Assembly: GCA_964537685.1 (NCBI GenBank)
Contig: CAZICM010000062.1
Coordinates: 1-56,410, forward strand
Source of the DNA: CAZICM01 sp964537685
GTDB lineage: Bacteria; Myxococcota_A; Polyangia; Polyangiales; Polyangiaceae
Length of the DNA stretch: 56,410 bases
Reading direction: 5' to 3'
In this document: positions 43,516 to 51,847 of the stretch, piece by piece
Numbering within the stretch: position 1 is the first letter of the stretch
Layout: the number at the start of each line of letters is the position of its first letter
The notes under the pieces: generated by a model
The model's database searches: none
What the model was told of the DNA's origin: nothing
What the model saw: the letters and a program-made list of their open reading frames with translations, nothing else
Made by a program: the position numbers and the translations under genes

Positions 43516-45954
43516 GTGACTGTTGTTTATCACGAGCCTGTACATGACCCCGAGGCGCGCACAGAAAGCGCGCCCGAGTATTTCGACCTAAACGAGCCTC
43601 AAGCGGCGGCGGCGGCGCACAAAGACGGCCCGCTCTTAATTTTCGCAGGAGCGGGCAGCGGCAAGACGCGCGTTATCGTGTACCGGATAGCGAATTTGGT
43701 CGCCTATCATAGGGTGCCGCCCTACAAGATATTGGCCGTCACCTTTACAAACAAAGCCGCGGGCGAAATGAGAAGGCGGCTGGATAGCCTGATTGGCGAA
43801 GATGTGGCGCGGGATTTATGGGTGGGCACCTTTCATGCAGTTTGCGCGCGCCTGCTCCGCAATCTGCATGAAGCCGCGGGATTGGGGCGCAATTTTGTTA
43901 TCTACGACGACTCCGATCAAAAAGCGGTGATGAACCGCGTGCTCAAAGAGCTGAACCTCGATGACAAACGCTATCCGCCCCGGCAAATTCTCTCGCGCAT
44001 TCACCGGGAAAAGCAGGAGGGCCGGGGCCCTGAAGATTTTTCCAAGGAAAGCTATATCGACGATGTGGTGGCCAAGTGCTTCGAGGCTTACCAGCGGCAT
44101 TTAAAGAACGCCAATGCGGTCGATTTTGACGATCTGTTGATTGCGGTGATGCGCATTGCGGAAGATCCGGCGAGCCTTCCCGGGCAAGAGCTGCGCAGGC
44201 GTTTCCGCTATGTGCTTGTCGATGAATTTCAAGATGTCAACCGCGTACAGTACCGATTGGTGCGGGCGCTGTCGCAAGAGCACAGAAACCTATGCGTCGT
44301 GGGCGATGACGATCAAAGCATCTACCGCTGGCGCGGGGCGGATGTGCGCATTGTGCGGGGGTTCAGGCGCGATTTCCCCGATGCTCAAGTCATAAAACTC
44401 GAACAGAACTACCGTTCCTCGGGGCATATCGTAAAAGCGGCGCTGGGTGTGATTAAGCCCGCGAAAGACCGGGAACCGAAGGAGCTGTGGACATCGAACA
44501 AGGACGGCGAAGCGATTATCGTGGTCGCCGCGGAGAACGAGCACGACGAAGCGGCGTGGGTGGCGGACCGCATCAACGAACGCTTAAAGCAAGGCGTTGC
44601 GGCCAATGAAATCGCCGTATTTTATAGGGTTCACGCTCAATCGCGCGTCCTTGAAGAAGTGCTCCGGGCCGAACGCATTCCGTATCAGATTATCGGCGGG
44701 ACCAAATTCTTTGAACGCGCCGAAGTCAAGGATTTATTGTCTTATCTGCGGGTCATCGACAACCGCAGAAGCGATGTGGATTTGCTCCGCATCATCAATG
44801 TTCCATCGCGCAAGATTGGCGAAACAACCATTGAGCGGCTGATTGAAGAAGCGGACAGCCGCAATTGTTCGCTTTACGACGCGCTTGTGCCTTTGTATTC
44901 GGGGCAGGCGATTGGAACGCAGGCCAAAAAGGCGCTGTTTCACTTTAGAAACCTGCTTGAATCCTTTATGGCGGAAGCGCCTTCGATGCTTCCGTCGGCT
45001 TTGGCAGAAGAGATATTGGAGCGCACCGGCTATACCAAAATGCTTCAGGAAGAAGAGTCGGCGGAAGGCGATGCGCGGCTTCTGAACTTGCGCGAGCTCA
45101 TTCAATCCATTGTCGATTACGAAGCCGAGGCGACGGCGGCCGGAGAAGTAATTTACCTGGGCGGCTATTTAGAGCGCGTCACCTTGAGCAGCGATATCGA
45201 TGCCCTTAAAGACGCGCCCAAAGTGGCCATGATGACGGTTCATGCGGCCAAAGGGCTGGAATTCAACACGGTATTTATCACCGGCATGGAAGAAGAGCTC
45301 TTTCCATTCAAAGGGCTCGATCCAAAGCGCGGCGAAGATATCGAAGAAGAAAGGCGCCTGGCGTATGTGGCGCTGACCCGCGCCCGCGAATGGCTGAGTA
45401 TTTCTCATGCGGGGCGCCGGGCTATTTTTGGAACGACCCGCTATGGACTTCCCAGCCGTTTTATATCGGATTTACCTAAGAACTCGGTAAAACCCACGAT
45501 GACAGGCGCAAGCCGGCTGATGCAGCGGGGCACATCATCTTTTGGCGGAAGCCAAGGCTCGCTCTTTGGAGGAGGCTCGTCCGAACGTTACCAGGACGAT
45601 GCGCCTGTCTATCGCGAACCTTCTTATGTGGATTCGGGTTCATCGTATCGGGGCAGCTTTGAACAGCGGGGTTTTTCATTTACGCGAAGTCCCGCGCCGC
45701 CTCCCGCCGCCCCTTCCCGCGCTCCGGGCGAACGCTATATCGAAAGGGATGCCGAGGTCGGCTTGAGCGCCTCTTCAAGCTCAAACACCGGTAGCCGGGC
45801 AGGTTTGGGACCGGGTGTACGGGTGATGCACGAGCGCTTTGGCGCAGGCTTGGTTGAAAGCGTCGATCCTGGAGAAGATCCCAGCGTGACGGTTAAGTTT
45901 TCCGGTTTCGGCAAGAAGCGAATCAAGGCGAGGTTCTTGCGATTTATCGAATAA
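43516..45954 (+). CDS. UvrD/PcrA-family DNA helicase
   Basis: 812 residues, superfamily 1A. Motif I is FAGAGSGKTR, and VTFTNKAAGEMRRR, LVDEFQDVN, GDDDQSIYRWRGAD, KLEQNYRSS, VMMTVHAAKGLEF and RLAYVALTRAR follow in the standard order. The enzyme unwinds DNA 3' to 5' in repair and replication. The C-terminal 110 residues add a Ser/Gly-rich linker and a small basic domain (RVMHERFGAGLVESVD, then VKFSGFGKKRIKARF) similar to the RNA-polymerase-interacting end of PcrA. The start is GTG 43516, 86 bases from the divergent ligase gene. Confidence 0.95.
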   Translation: MTVVYHEPVHDPEARTESAPEYFDLNEPQAAAAAHKDGPLLIFAGAGSGKTRVIVYRIANLVAYHRVPPYKILAVTFTNKAAGEMRRRLDSLIGEDVARDLWVGTFHAVCARLLRNLHEAAGLGRNFVIYDDSDQKAVMNRVLKELNLDDKRYPPRQILSRIHREKQEGRGPEDFSKESYIDDVVAKCFEAYQRHLKNANAVDFDDLLIAVMRIAEDPASLPGQELRRRFRYVLVDEFQDVNRVQYRLVRALSQEHRNLCVVGDDDQSIYRWRGADVRIVRGFRRDFPDAQVIKLEQNYRSSGHIVKAALGVIKPAKDREPKELWTSNKDGEAIIVVAAENEHDEAAWVADRINERLKQGVAANEIAVFYRVHAQSRVLEEVLRAERIPYQIIGGTKFFERAEVKDLLSYLRVIDNRRSDVDLLRIINVPSRKIGETTIERLIEEADSRNCSLYDALVPLYSGQAIGTQAKKALFHFRNLLESFMAEAPSMLPSALAEEILERTGYTKMLQEEESAEGDARLLNLRELIQSIVDYEAEATAAGEVIYLGGYLERVTLSSDIDALKDAPKVAMMTVHAAKGLEFNTVFITGMEEELFPFKGLDPKRGEDIEEERRLAYVALTRAREWLSISHAGRRAIFGTTRYGLPSRFISDLPKNSVKPTMTGASRLMQRGTSSFGGSQGSLFGGGSSERYQDDAPVYREPSYVDSGSSYRGSFEQRGFSFTRSPAPPPAAPSRAPGERYIERDAEVGLSASSSSNTGSRAGLGPGVRVMHERFGAGLVESVDPGEDPSVTVKFSGFGKKRIKARFLRFIE

Positions 45955-45962
45955 GACGGGTA

Positions 45963-46607
45963 TTAGGGATCGAGCTCGCTCACCAGCCCCGGGAATTCTT
46001 TGGATTGATGGACCGAAGGCGGGACAATGGCCGCGTCGGCTTTTTGAAAGAGCTGTTTAAGCGCATTTGCATCGGCTGCATCGCCTAAATCGGCCACCAA
46101 AATCAATCCGCGCTGCGCTTGAGGGGGCAAGGCCGAATAGAGCGCAAGCCATTCCTCTGCGGAGGCGGCGCGGAGAAGAATGGCCCGGGCTCCCGCGCTT
46201 ACCGCGTTTTCTAGACTGGTTTTATCGTCGGCGAAGGCGAGCGGGAGCATGCGCATCGTGCGCACGGTTTTAGCGAGAGGATCCCATTCCTCCAGAGGCA
46301 AGTGAGCATCAACAGGAACCCCATCCGCACCGAAATAGCGGGCGCGCAGGGCATCTTGGCGAACCTTAGCGGGAAACAAAGACAGGGACGGAACGGTCTT
46401 GGTGGAGCGGGCGCCTTGGGTGAGCCTTGCATCGGGCTCGCTAAAGGCAAATGCTGAAATATTCAGACCATCGAGGCGGGCAGCTTCCTGCGCCGGATCG
46501 GGCGCATCGATGCGGGCCAAGAGCGCAAGGCTTTTGCGCCGGGTGGACACAACTTGAAGCAAGTCTCGGGTGGAGGGAATGATGGTGCCTACGTCGATAT
46601 CCGTCAT
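45963..46607 (-). CDS. TIM-barrel-like hypothetical protein
   Basis: 214 residues. The N-terminal stretch GTIIPSTRDLLQVVSTRRKS and the alternating hydrophobic strands (ALLARIDAP, GARAILLRAAS, RGLILVADLGDAADA) suggest a (beta/alpha)8 barrel related to indole-glycerol-phosphate synthase (TrpC). Key TrpC active-site residues are not obvious, so I would not assign that reaction. The ORF is convergent with the helicase gene, with an eight-base gap. It may be a degenerate or recruited barrel protein. Confidence 0.6.
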   Translation of the reverse strand: MTDIDVGTIIPSTRDLLQVVSTRRKSLALLARIDAPDPAQEAARLDGLNISAFAFSEPDARLTQGARSTKTVPSLSLFPAKVRQDALRARYFGADGVPVDAHLPLEEWDPLAKTVRTMRMLPLAFADDKTSLENAVSAGARAILLRAASAEEWLALYSALPPQAQRGLILVADLGDAADANALKQLFQKADAAIVPPSVHQSKEFPGLVSELDP

Positions 46608-46676
46608 GGATGGTGCGGGTAGACGATGTGTTTTGTTGTGTCAAGCGCGAAGGTGGGGAGGGGAGGGGTTATTTAT

Positions 46677-47237
46677 TTAAATGATTTCAAAGGGAGCCCG
46701 GGCCAAGACATCGCCGGCGCCATTGCGGACAACGGCCATCCATTCTCCACTTTTGCGGGCGCCCCTGGTAAACGCCCAGGTTCGAAACCTTTTGCTTGCA
46801 CCGATATCGAGTTTGATATTGCCGAGGGCTTTTCCACCATCGGGCGGAACAAAGGAAACAAAAATTTCGCCTTCGGTGAGGCTATGGTTTTCCACTTCGA
46901 CAAAGGCAAAGAGTTTATCGGTTTTTGAAGCGACAAAGCCTTTGGAAGCATCGGCGGGCTCTCGATTTTCGATGCGGGTCGCCAGCACGAGGCGTTTTAC
47001 AGTAAGCGAAGGAGCTATTTTTGCGGGTTGTGGACGGGGTTCCGTGGAAGGCAGCGGCGCGGGGCGTAGCGTGTAATCCACAGGATCGGGCGTCAGTGTC
47101 GTAGCGGGCGCGGCGGATGTGGCCGGCTCGCGCGCGAAGGATTCGGCCGGACGGGCTTCGTAGCGTTTGCTGCAGGCCGAAAGCAGCGAGAGCGTTCCGA
47201 ACAAGAGAACCAGGCATTGTTGTTTGGATGAAGTCAT
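46677..47237 (-). CDS. Small lipoprotein with a DUF2914-like domain
   Basis: 186 residues. LSLLSAC gives a good lipobox (C22). After an Ala/Pro/Thr linker, the C-terminal half has the order VLATRIENREP, FAFVEVENHS, FRTWAFTRGARKSGEWMAVV and LARAPFEI, resembling DUF2914 proteins, which occur in exported proteins of unknown function. I place it in that family with moderate confidence. The start is divergent from the gene at 47401, leaving a 163-base regulatory gap. Confidence 0.7.
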   Translation of the reverse strand: MTSSKQQCLVLLFGTLSLLSACSKRYEARPAESFAREPATSAAPATTLTPDPVDYTLRPAPLPSTEPRPQPAKIAPSLTVKRLVLATRIENREPADASKGFVASKTDKLFAFVEVENHSLTEGEIFVSFVPPDGGKALGNIKLDIGASKRFRTWAFTRGARKSGEWMAVVRNGAGDVLARAPFEII

Positions 47238-47400
47238 TTGCGGGCGGGCAATTGCAATCGGCGGGCCATGCGGAGATGATTCTAAAAACGCTTATAAACG
47301 AGGCATTAGGATGGAGCGGCCTGCGGCGAATCGGAACGGAGACTGTGTCTTTTTTGTGAGTGAGCGCCAAGATGAGTAGAGTGCTGGGCGAGGTGCACGA

Positions 47401-47727
47401 GTGAAGGCAATGGGATCCTCGCGCTGTAACGCGCTATTGGCGACGTACGCGGAGGTGATTTGGGAATTTGTCGATCGGGAGAAGCCCGATTTGCGGCAAG
47501 TGTTTGTGCTTTTGGAGGAGCTTGAAGAGGGCGTATCGCTTCGTTTGGATGAGCGCGGAAAGCTGGCGCAGGCTCTGCAGTTGATTAATCCCGAGGCGGG
47601 CGCGTCGGTGGCGCTGGATACTTTGCCCAAAGATTCGGTGATGGTGTTTGTGGCGCCTTATGGCGATGAGCCGGGGATGATTGTGCCGCTGTCGAGAATG
47701 GGTGTGAAAAAGGAGGGGTCGGCTTGA
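47401..47727 (+). CDS. Small hypothetical protein upstream of VgrG
   Basis: 108 residues from GTG 47401 (ATG 47410 also possible). Acidic-helical middle (DREKPDLRQVFVLLEELEEGVS) and a beta-like C-terminus (DSVMVFVAPYGDEPGMIVPL). No signal peptide, no cysteine motif and no recognised domain. It lies about 170 bases before the VgrG start on the same strand, so it may be a T6SS accessory or an immunity-type protein, but there is no further evidence. Confidence 0.55.
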   Translation: MKAMGSSRCNALLATYAEVIWEFVDREKPDLRQVFVLLEELEEGVSLRLDERGKLAQALQLINPEAGASVALDTLPKDSVMVFVAPYGDEPGMIVPLSRMGVKKEGSA

Positions 47728-47895
47728 AGGCGGTTGGAGGAGTTGTGAAGGATGTCAAGCACAATCGGCGAGTAGTTTTAAGTTTTTTCCCTGCGCCGTG
47801 GAGCCGTAAAAAGCGATTGCCATTGTTCTGAAAAAGATGGATCATCCTGCAGTCGCGCTGATTGCACCTCATACAGCGCGCGCGGGATGGGCACC

Positions 47896-50514
47896 ATGTC
47901 AATTCTGGAACTCGGCTTTGAATCCAAAGAAGACTCTCTTTCCGTGCGGCGATTCGCGGTGCATGAAGCGATGTCGAGTTTGTTCTCGATATCGGTATGG
48001 GCGCGTTCTCCAAACGACGACATCGACCTCGAAAGCATTGTTGGGCGGCCCGCTTCGTTCTGCGCAGTAAGCGGGATGAAGTACGCGGCGCGGGGGCGGC
48101 GCACATGGTCGGGCGTGTGCAGTCATATGGAGTTGATCCACGCGGAAACGACAGGGCTATCGACTTATTATTTGCGTATCGTGCCCAAGCTGTGGCTGCT
48201 CACCCAGCGCACAAATCACCGTATTTTTCAGCATAAATCGCTGCATGAGATAGTGGATCAGATTCTCGGGGAATGGTCGATCGAGCGGGATTTTAGGATT
48301 GACAAAGAAGCGTATCCAAAGCTGGAGCTGCGGGCGCAGTACGGAGAGAGCGATTTTGATTTTGTCAATCGGCTTCTAGAAGAGGGCGGGATTTCGTATT
48401 CATTTGAAGAGCAAGAAGAACGCGGGTCATCGATTTCGCGCATGGTGATGAATGACGCGCCCACGCGCAACGAGCCTCGGGAAGGCGGAGCGATTGGCTA
48501 TGTGGACAATCCCAATCAAGCGGCGGAGAAAGAGTTTTTGTCGAGCGTGAGGCTATCGCAGCAGGTGCGGCCTGGACGGGTGAGCCTGCGGGATTTTGAT
48601 TTTAGGAGGCAGCCTCGCTTTAAGTTTTTTGGGGATGCTGGGCTTGGAAAAGGGATTGAAGACAAGCTTGAGATTTATCGATATGAGCCTGCGAGTTTTT
48701 TGGTTGAGTTCGATGAAAAAAGTCAAGGGCCTTGGGGCTTAAAAAACATCGCGGGCGAGCTTTTGTCGAAGCTGCCTGGAGCGCAGGCGGTGCAGGCGGC
48801 GGCGAAGCTGGGGGAGGCGGCGGCGAAGGTCGGGGAGGCGGCGAAGGCGGTGACTGGAGCGGCGGGAGCGCTGGCTGGCAAGGCGGGCGAGGCTGTGGAA
48901 GGCGCTGCTGGCAAGGCGGGCGAAGCGGTGGGAGGCGCCGCTGGCAAGGCCGGGGTGCAAGCGCTGGTGGGAGGAGCATCGCCCGGAGCGGCGGCATCTC
49001 AGGCGGTGAAGGCGGGGGTTGCGGGGGCGGTGGACAAGGCCGTGGGGGCGGTGGAAAACAAGATATCGGGCGCCCTGGGCGAGACGGGCGCAAAGATAGC
49101 GGGGGCGGCGATGGGGGCGCTGGGAGGCCAAATCGGCGGGCAATTGGGAGGAATGCTGGGGGGATTGATTGGGCGCTTTACTGGAGACGACAAGGGATTT
49201 GCGCGATTTAGCGAGAAGGCCGGTGTAGAGCGGGCGCACAAGCAATTGGAAGCGATGCGGGCGACGCGGCGCAATGTGAGTTTTGAATCGAATGTGATGG
49301 ATTTGGCGCCGGGGACAGTCATGTCGATTGGACAGCATTCGAGGAGCGATTTAAAGAGCGAGCAGAAGCTGATGGTGACGGAGAGTTCGCTGGAGGGGAC
49401 ACACGACGGGGAATGGAGCATGTCGCATTCGGCGATGTTCGCGGATTTGCCTTATCGGCCGCCGATGAAGACGGGGAAGCCTGTGATACAGGGGATGCAG
49501 AGCGCGCTGGTGGTAGGGCCTTCTGGGGAAGAGATTTATACGGACGAGCATGGGCGGGTTCGGGTTCAATTTCATTGGGATCGGGAGGGGGGTCACAATG
49601 ACAATAGTTTTTGTTGGGTGCGGGTGAGTCAAGGGTGGGCGGGCAGTGGATTTGGGATGATTGCGTTGCCTCGTGTGGGGCAAGAGGTCTTGGTGGCCTT
49701 TTTGGAGGGGAATCCAGATCATCCGGTGGTGGTGGGGCGGCTGTTTAATGCGACATCGCCTGTGCCTTATGATTTGCCTGCGAACAAGACGAAGAGCGGA
49801 TGGAAGAGCGATTCGACGCCTGGGTCGGGTGGATTTAACGAGATTAGTTTTGAGGATGCGAAGGGCCGAGAGCTTGTGTATGTGCAAGCGGAGCGGGATC
49901 TTGAGAAGTTGGTGAAGAGGAATGAAGCGATAGCGGTGGGGAATGATCGGCGGACGGATATTGCGGCGGTGGACGAGTCGCATATTGGGGTGCGGTACAA
50001 TGTGACGATGAAGCCTGGGGAGGCTGGGGGAGAGGGAGGGAATGGTGAGAAGACGGGGCCGACTTTTTATGAGATGGTGGACAAGAGGATACATTTAACG
50101 ACGGGGGAGGCGAGTATTACGCTGGATGGGCCCAACATCACGATGCAGGCGAAGGGGAGGATATTTATTCACTCGACGGACAATGATGTGGAGATATTGG
50201 GGGGTCCCTGGGTGAAGATTAACTGTGGGCCTGCGGGGGAGGAGGGGGATACGGTGACCTCGCATCATATTACGGGTGTGGTGAGGGATCAGGATGGGGA
50301 GCCTGTGAAGGATATGAAGGTGGTGGTGAAGGCAAGCGATGGGTCGATTCAGCAGGTGGCGACGGATAGCGGGGGGAGGTATTTTGCGCTGGTGCCTGAG
50401 GGGAAGTGTGAGGTGAGTTTGCCTGGGGGGTTGTATTATGGGACGAAGGGGACGAATTTGGACGATATGACGCTGGAGCCGGAAGAGTTTGAGGATGATG
50501 GGCCGGTGGTGTAG
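47896..50514 (+). CDS. vgrG: VgrG with glycine-zipper insertion and CarboxypepD_reg-like end
   Basis: 872 residues from ATG 47896 (ATG 47887 adds three). The gp27-like part (about 5-270) and the gp5-like OB fold are recognisable: TDEHGRVRVQFHWDREG, FCWVRVSQGWAG, GMIALPRVGQEVLVAFLEG, then PDHPVVVGRLFN, and a beta-helix region to about 780. A roughly 150-residue Ala/Gly insertion (about 283-435) interrupts the region between gp27 and OB folds; it contains AGKAGEAVEGA-type repeats and ends in a glycine-zipper stretch near 405-430. The last 80 residues (GVVRDQDGEPVKDMKVVVKA, then GRYFALVPEG) are a carboxypeptidase-regulatory-like beta domain, probably the effector-docking tail. VgrG trimers puncture target cells as the T6SS spike. 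Confidence 0.93.
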   Translation: MSILELGFESKEDSLSVRRFAVHEAMSSLFSISVWARSPNDDIDLESIVGRPASFCAVSGMKYAARGRRTWSGVCSHMELIHAETTGLSTYYLRIVPKLWLLTQRTNHRIFQHKSLHEIVDQILGEWSIERDFRIDKEAYPKLELRAQYGESDFDFVNRLLEEGGISYSFEEQEERGSSISRMVMNDAPTRNEPREGGAIGYVDNPNQAAEKEFLSSVRLSQQVRPGRVSLRDFDFRRQPRFKFFGDAGLGKGIEDKLEIYRYEPASFLVEFDEKSQGPWGLKNIAGELLSKLPGAQAVQAAAKLGEAAAKVGEAAKAVTGAAGALAGKAGEAVEGAAGKAGEAVGGAAGKAGVQALVGGASPGAAASQAVKAGVAGAVDKAVGAVENKISGALGETGAKIAGAAMGALGGQIGGQLGGMLGGLIGRFTGDDKGFARFSEKAGVERAHKQLEAMRATRRNVSFESNVMDLAPGTVMSIGQHSRSDLKSEQKLMVTESSLEGTHDGEWSMSHSAMFADLPYRPPMKTGKPVIQGMQSALVVGPSGEEIYTDEHGRVRVQFHWDREGGHNDNSFCWVRVSQGWAGSGFGMIALPRVGQEVLVAFLEGNPDHPVVVGRLFNATSPVPYDLPANKTKSGWKSDSTPGSGGFNEISFEDAKGRELVYVQAERDLEKLVKRNEAIAVGNDRRTDIAAVDESHIGVRYNVTMKPGEAGGEGGNGEKTGPTFYEMVDKRIHLTTGEASITLDGPNITMQAKGRIFIHSTDNDVEILGGPWVKINCGPAGEEGDTVTSHHITGVVRDQDGEPVKDMKVVVKASDGSIQQVATDSGGRYFALVPEGKCEVSLPGGLYYGTKGTNLDDMTLEPEEFEDDGPVV

Positions 50515-50533
50515 GAGGGGAGGTGATTGAGTC

Positions 50534-51322
50534 ATGAGCAATGATCTGTATGTGCATGCGGCGATGAAGAAGTGTTGTGTAAAGGTGTTGGAGGAGATCG
50601 ACAAGAAGAAGAAGGATGTGAAGGGGTCGGGGTTGTATGGGATGACATTGGCGAAGGAATTGGGGAAGCAACCGATTCCGGAGGCGCGGAAGGCGCTGAG
50701 GTCGACAGTAGGGGCGAGTGCTGTGGGTGGGGAGAATGCTGAGTTGGGAGAGAAGAGGCGGGATTTGTGTGTGAAGCTTGCGCGGAAGCATGAGGAGAAG
50801 CATAAAGATAAGGGGGAGGCGAAGGAGGGGGAGTTTTGGGGGGAGCTGGCGGAGGCGTTGGGGGGTGGGGAGTTGGGGAAGGTGGAGGAGAGCGAGGGAG
50901 GAAGCACAGAAGCGGGGAAAACGCAGAAAACCACGGGAGAAACGATTGCAGAAAAGGCAAAGGAGAAGGTGGCCGAGTATAAGAAGAAGGGGATCACCTA
51001 TTCTCAATCGGGCAAGGCGGGGACGGCGGATTGCAGTCATTTTGTGCATGATGTATATCAATCCGCGGGTGTGGATGTGCCTTATACGACATCGGGCGGA
51101 TTCGCGGATAGCCCGCATTTTGAGCCGACAACGACACCTCAGCCGGGAGACGTGATTTGGCAGCCGGGGCATGTAGGGATTTATATGGGGACAAACGAGA
51201 ATGGGCAGCCGATGGGCGCGCAGATGGGGAACAGCGGGGCGGCGATTGGGCCGTGGGGGAAAGGGGGGTGGTTTGAGGGAGGGGAGCAGGTGACGTTTTA
51301 TCATCCGAAGGGGTTGCCATGA
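50534..51322 (+). CDS. NlpC/P60-like peptidoglycan amidase, probable T6SS effector
   Basis: 262 residues. The N-terminal 145 residues are charged and helical (EEKHKDKGEAKEGE). The C-terminal domain is NlpC/P60: catalytic Cys C167 in TADCSHFVHDVYQSAG and catalytic His H213 in GDVIWQPGHVGIYMG. Enzymes of this fold cut peptide stems of peptidoglycan. The gene follows VgrG by 19 bases and its TGA overlaps the ATG of the PAAR gene, so it is likely delivered by this spike. No immunity protein is obvious right next to it. Confidence 0.85.
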   Translation: MSNDLYVHAAMKKCCVKVLEEIDKKKKDVKGSGLYGMTLAKELGKQPIPEARKALRSTVGASAVGGENAELGEKRRDLCVKLARKHEEKHKDKGEAKEGEFWGELAEALGGGELGKVEESEGGSTEAGKTQKTTGETIAEKAKEKVAEYKKKGITYSQSGKAGTADCSHFVHDVYQSAGVDVPYTTSGGFADSPHFEPTTTPQPGDVIWQPGHVGIYMGTNENGQPMGAQMGNSGAAIGPWGKGGWFEGGEQVTFYHPKGLP

Positions 51323-51846
51323 AAAGCCAGGCGCGAAAAGGCGATATTGGCCGGATTCGAATGGCTGGAAGCATCTGTGCTCATAATCCCGAGGGGCCTG
51401 CGATTTCTGGTTCTGAAAACGTTTTGGTTAATGGGATGCCCGCACTTCGGGTTGGTGACGTCGGCGTGCATTCCTCACGGGAGAGCACACATGAATGGAT
51501 CGCCGCGCAGGGTGCACCGTGTGTGTTAATTAATAACCGACGCGCACACCGCTATAAAGACCGTACTTTTCACTGTGATTCAGGAACTGATAGCCATGGG
51601 GAAACGGTCACGGGAAGCCGAGATGTTCTCGTCGGGGACTGGCAATGCGAAGGCCAACCCATCTCCCCTCCGCAATGGAAGACGATAATTTATTTCGAGT
51701 TCTGGGGCATCCCGTTGGATCCCAATCCCATTCAGATCCTGTTCGATGACGGCTCAACCGAGCGTAGAGTTTTGGAACAAGGGCGCGTTATTGTTGAGCA
51801 TCCAGGGAAACAGATCCTGAGAGTTGATATTTTGCGGAGAGAGTAA
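51319..51846 (+). CDS. PAAR-domain spike protein
   Basis: 175 residues. The N-terminal 115 residues follow the PAAR layout: ARKGDIG, ISGSENVLVNGMPALRVGD, GVHS, a second GAPCVLINNRRAHRYKD, FHCDSG and TGSRDVLVGD. PAAR proteins sharpen the VgrG tip and often carry effectors. A beta-like extension (about 120-175) after the PAAR domain ends in a basic segment; it has no known toxin motif. Its ATG overlaps the amidase stop (ATGA), and the next gene starts two bases after its stop, so the three genes are translationally linked. Confidence 0.88.
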   Translation: MKSQARKGDIGRIRMAGSICAHNPEGPAISGSENVLVNGMPALRVGDVGVHSSRESTHEWIAAQGAPCVLINNRRAHRYKDRTFHCDSGTDSHGETVTGSRDVLVGDWQCEGQPISPPQWKTIIYFEFWGIPLDPNPIQILFDDGSTERRVLEQGRVIVEHPGKQILRVDILRRE

Positions 51847-51847
51847 A

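Noticed and set aside
50270..51304. A 344-residue antisense frame over the VgrG end and amidase
   Set aside because: Biased toward Pro, Leu, His and Arg without any domain; the plus-strand genes have clear catalytic motifs and spacing.
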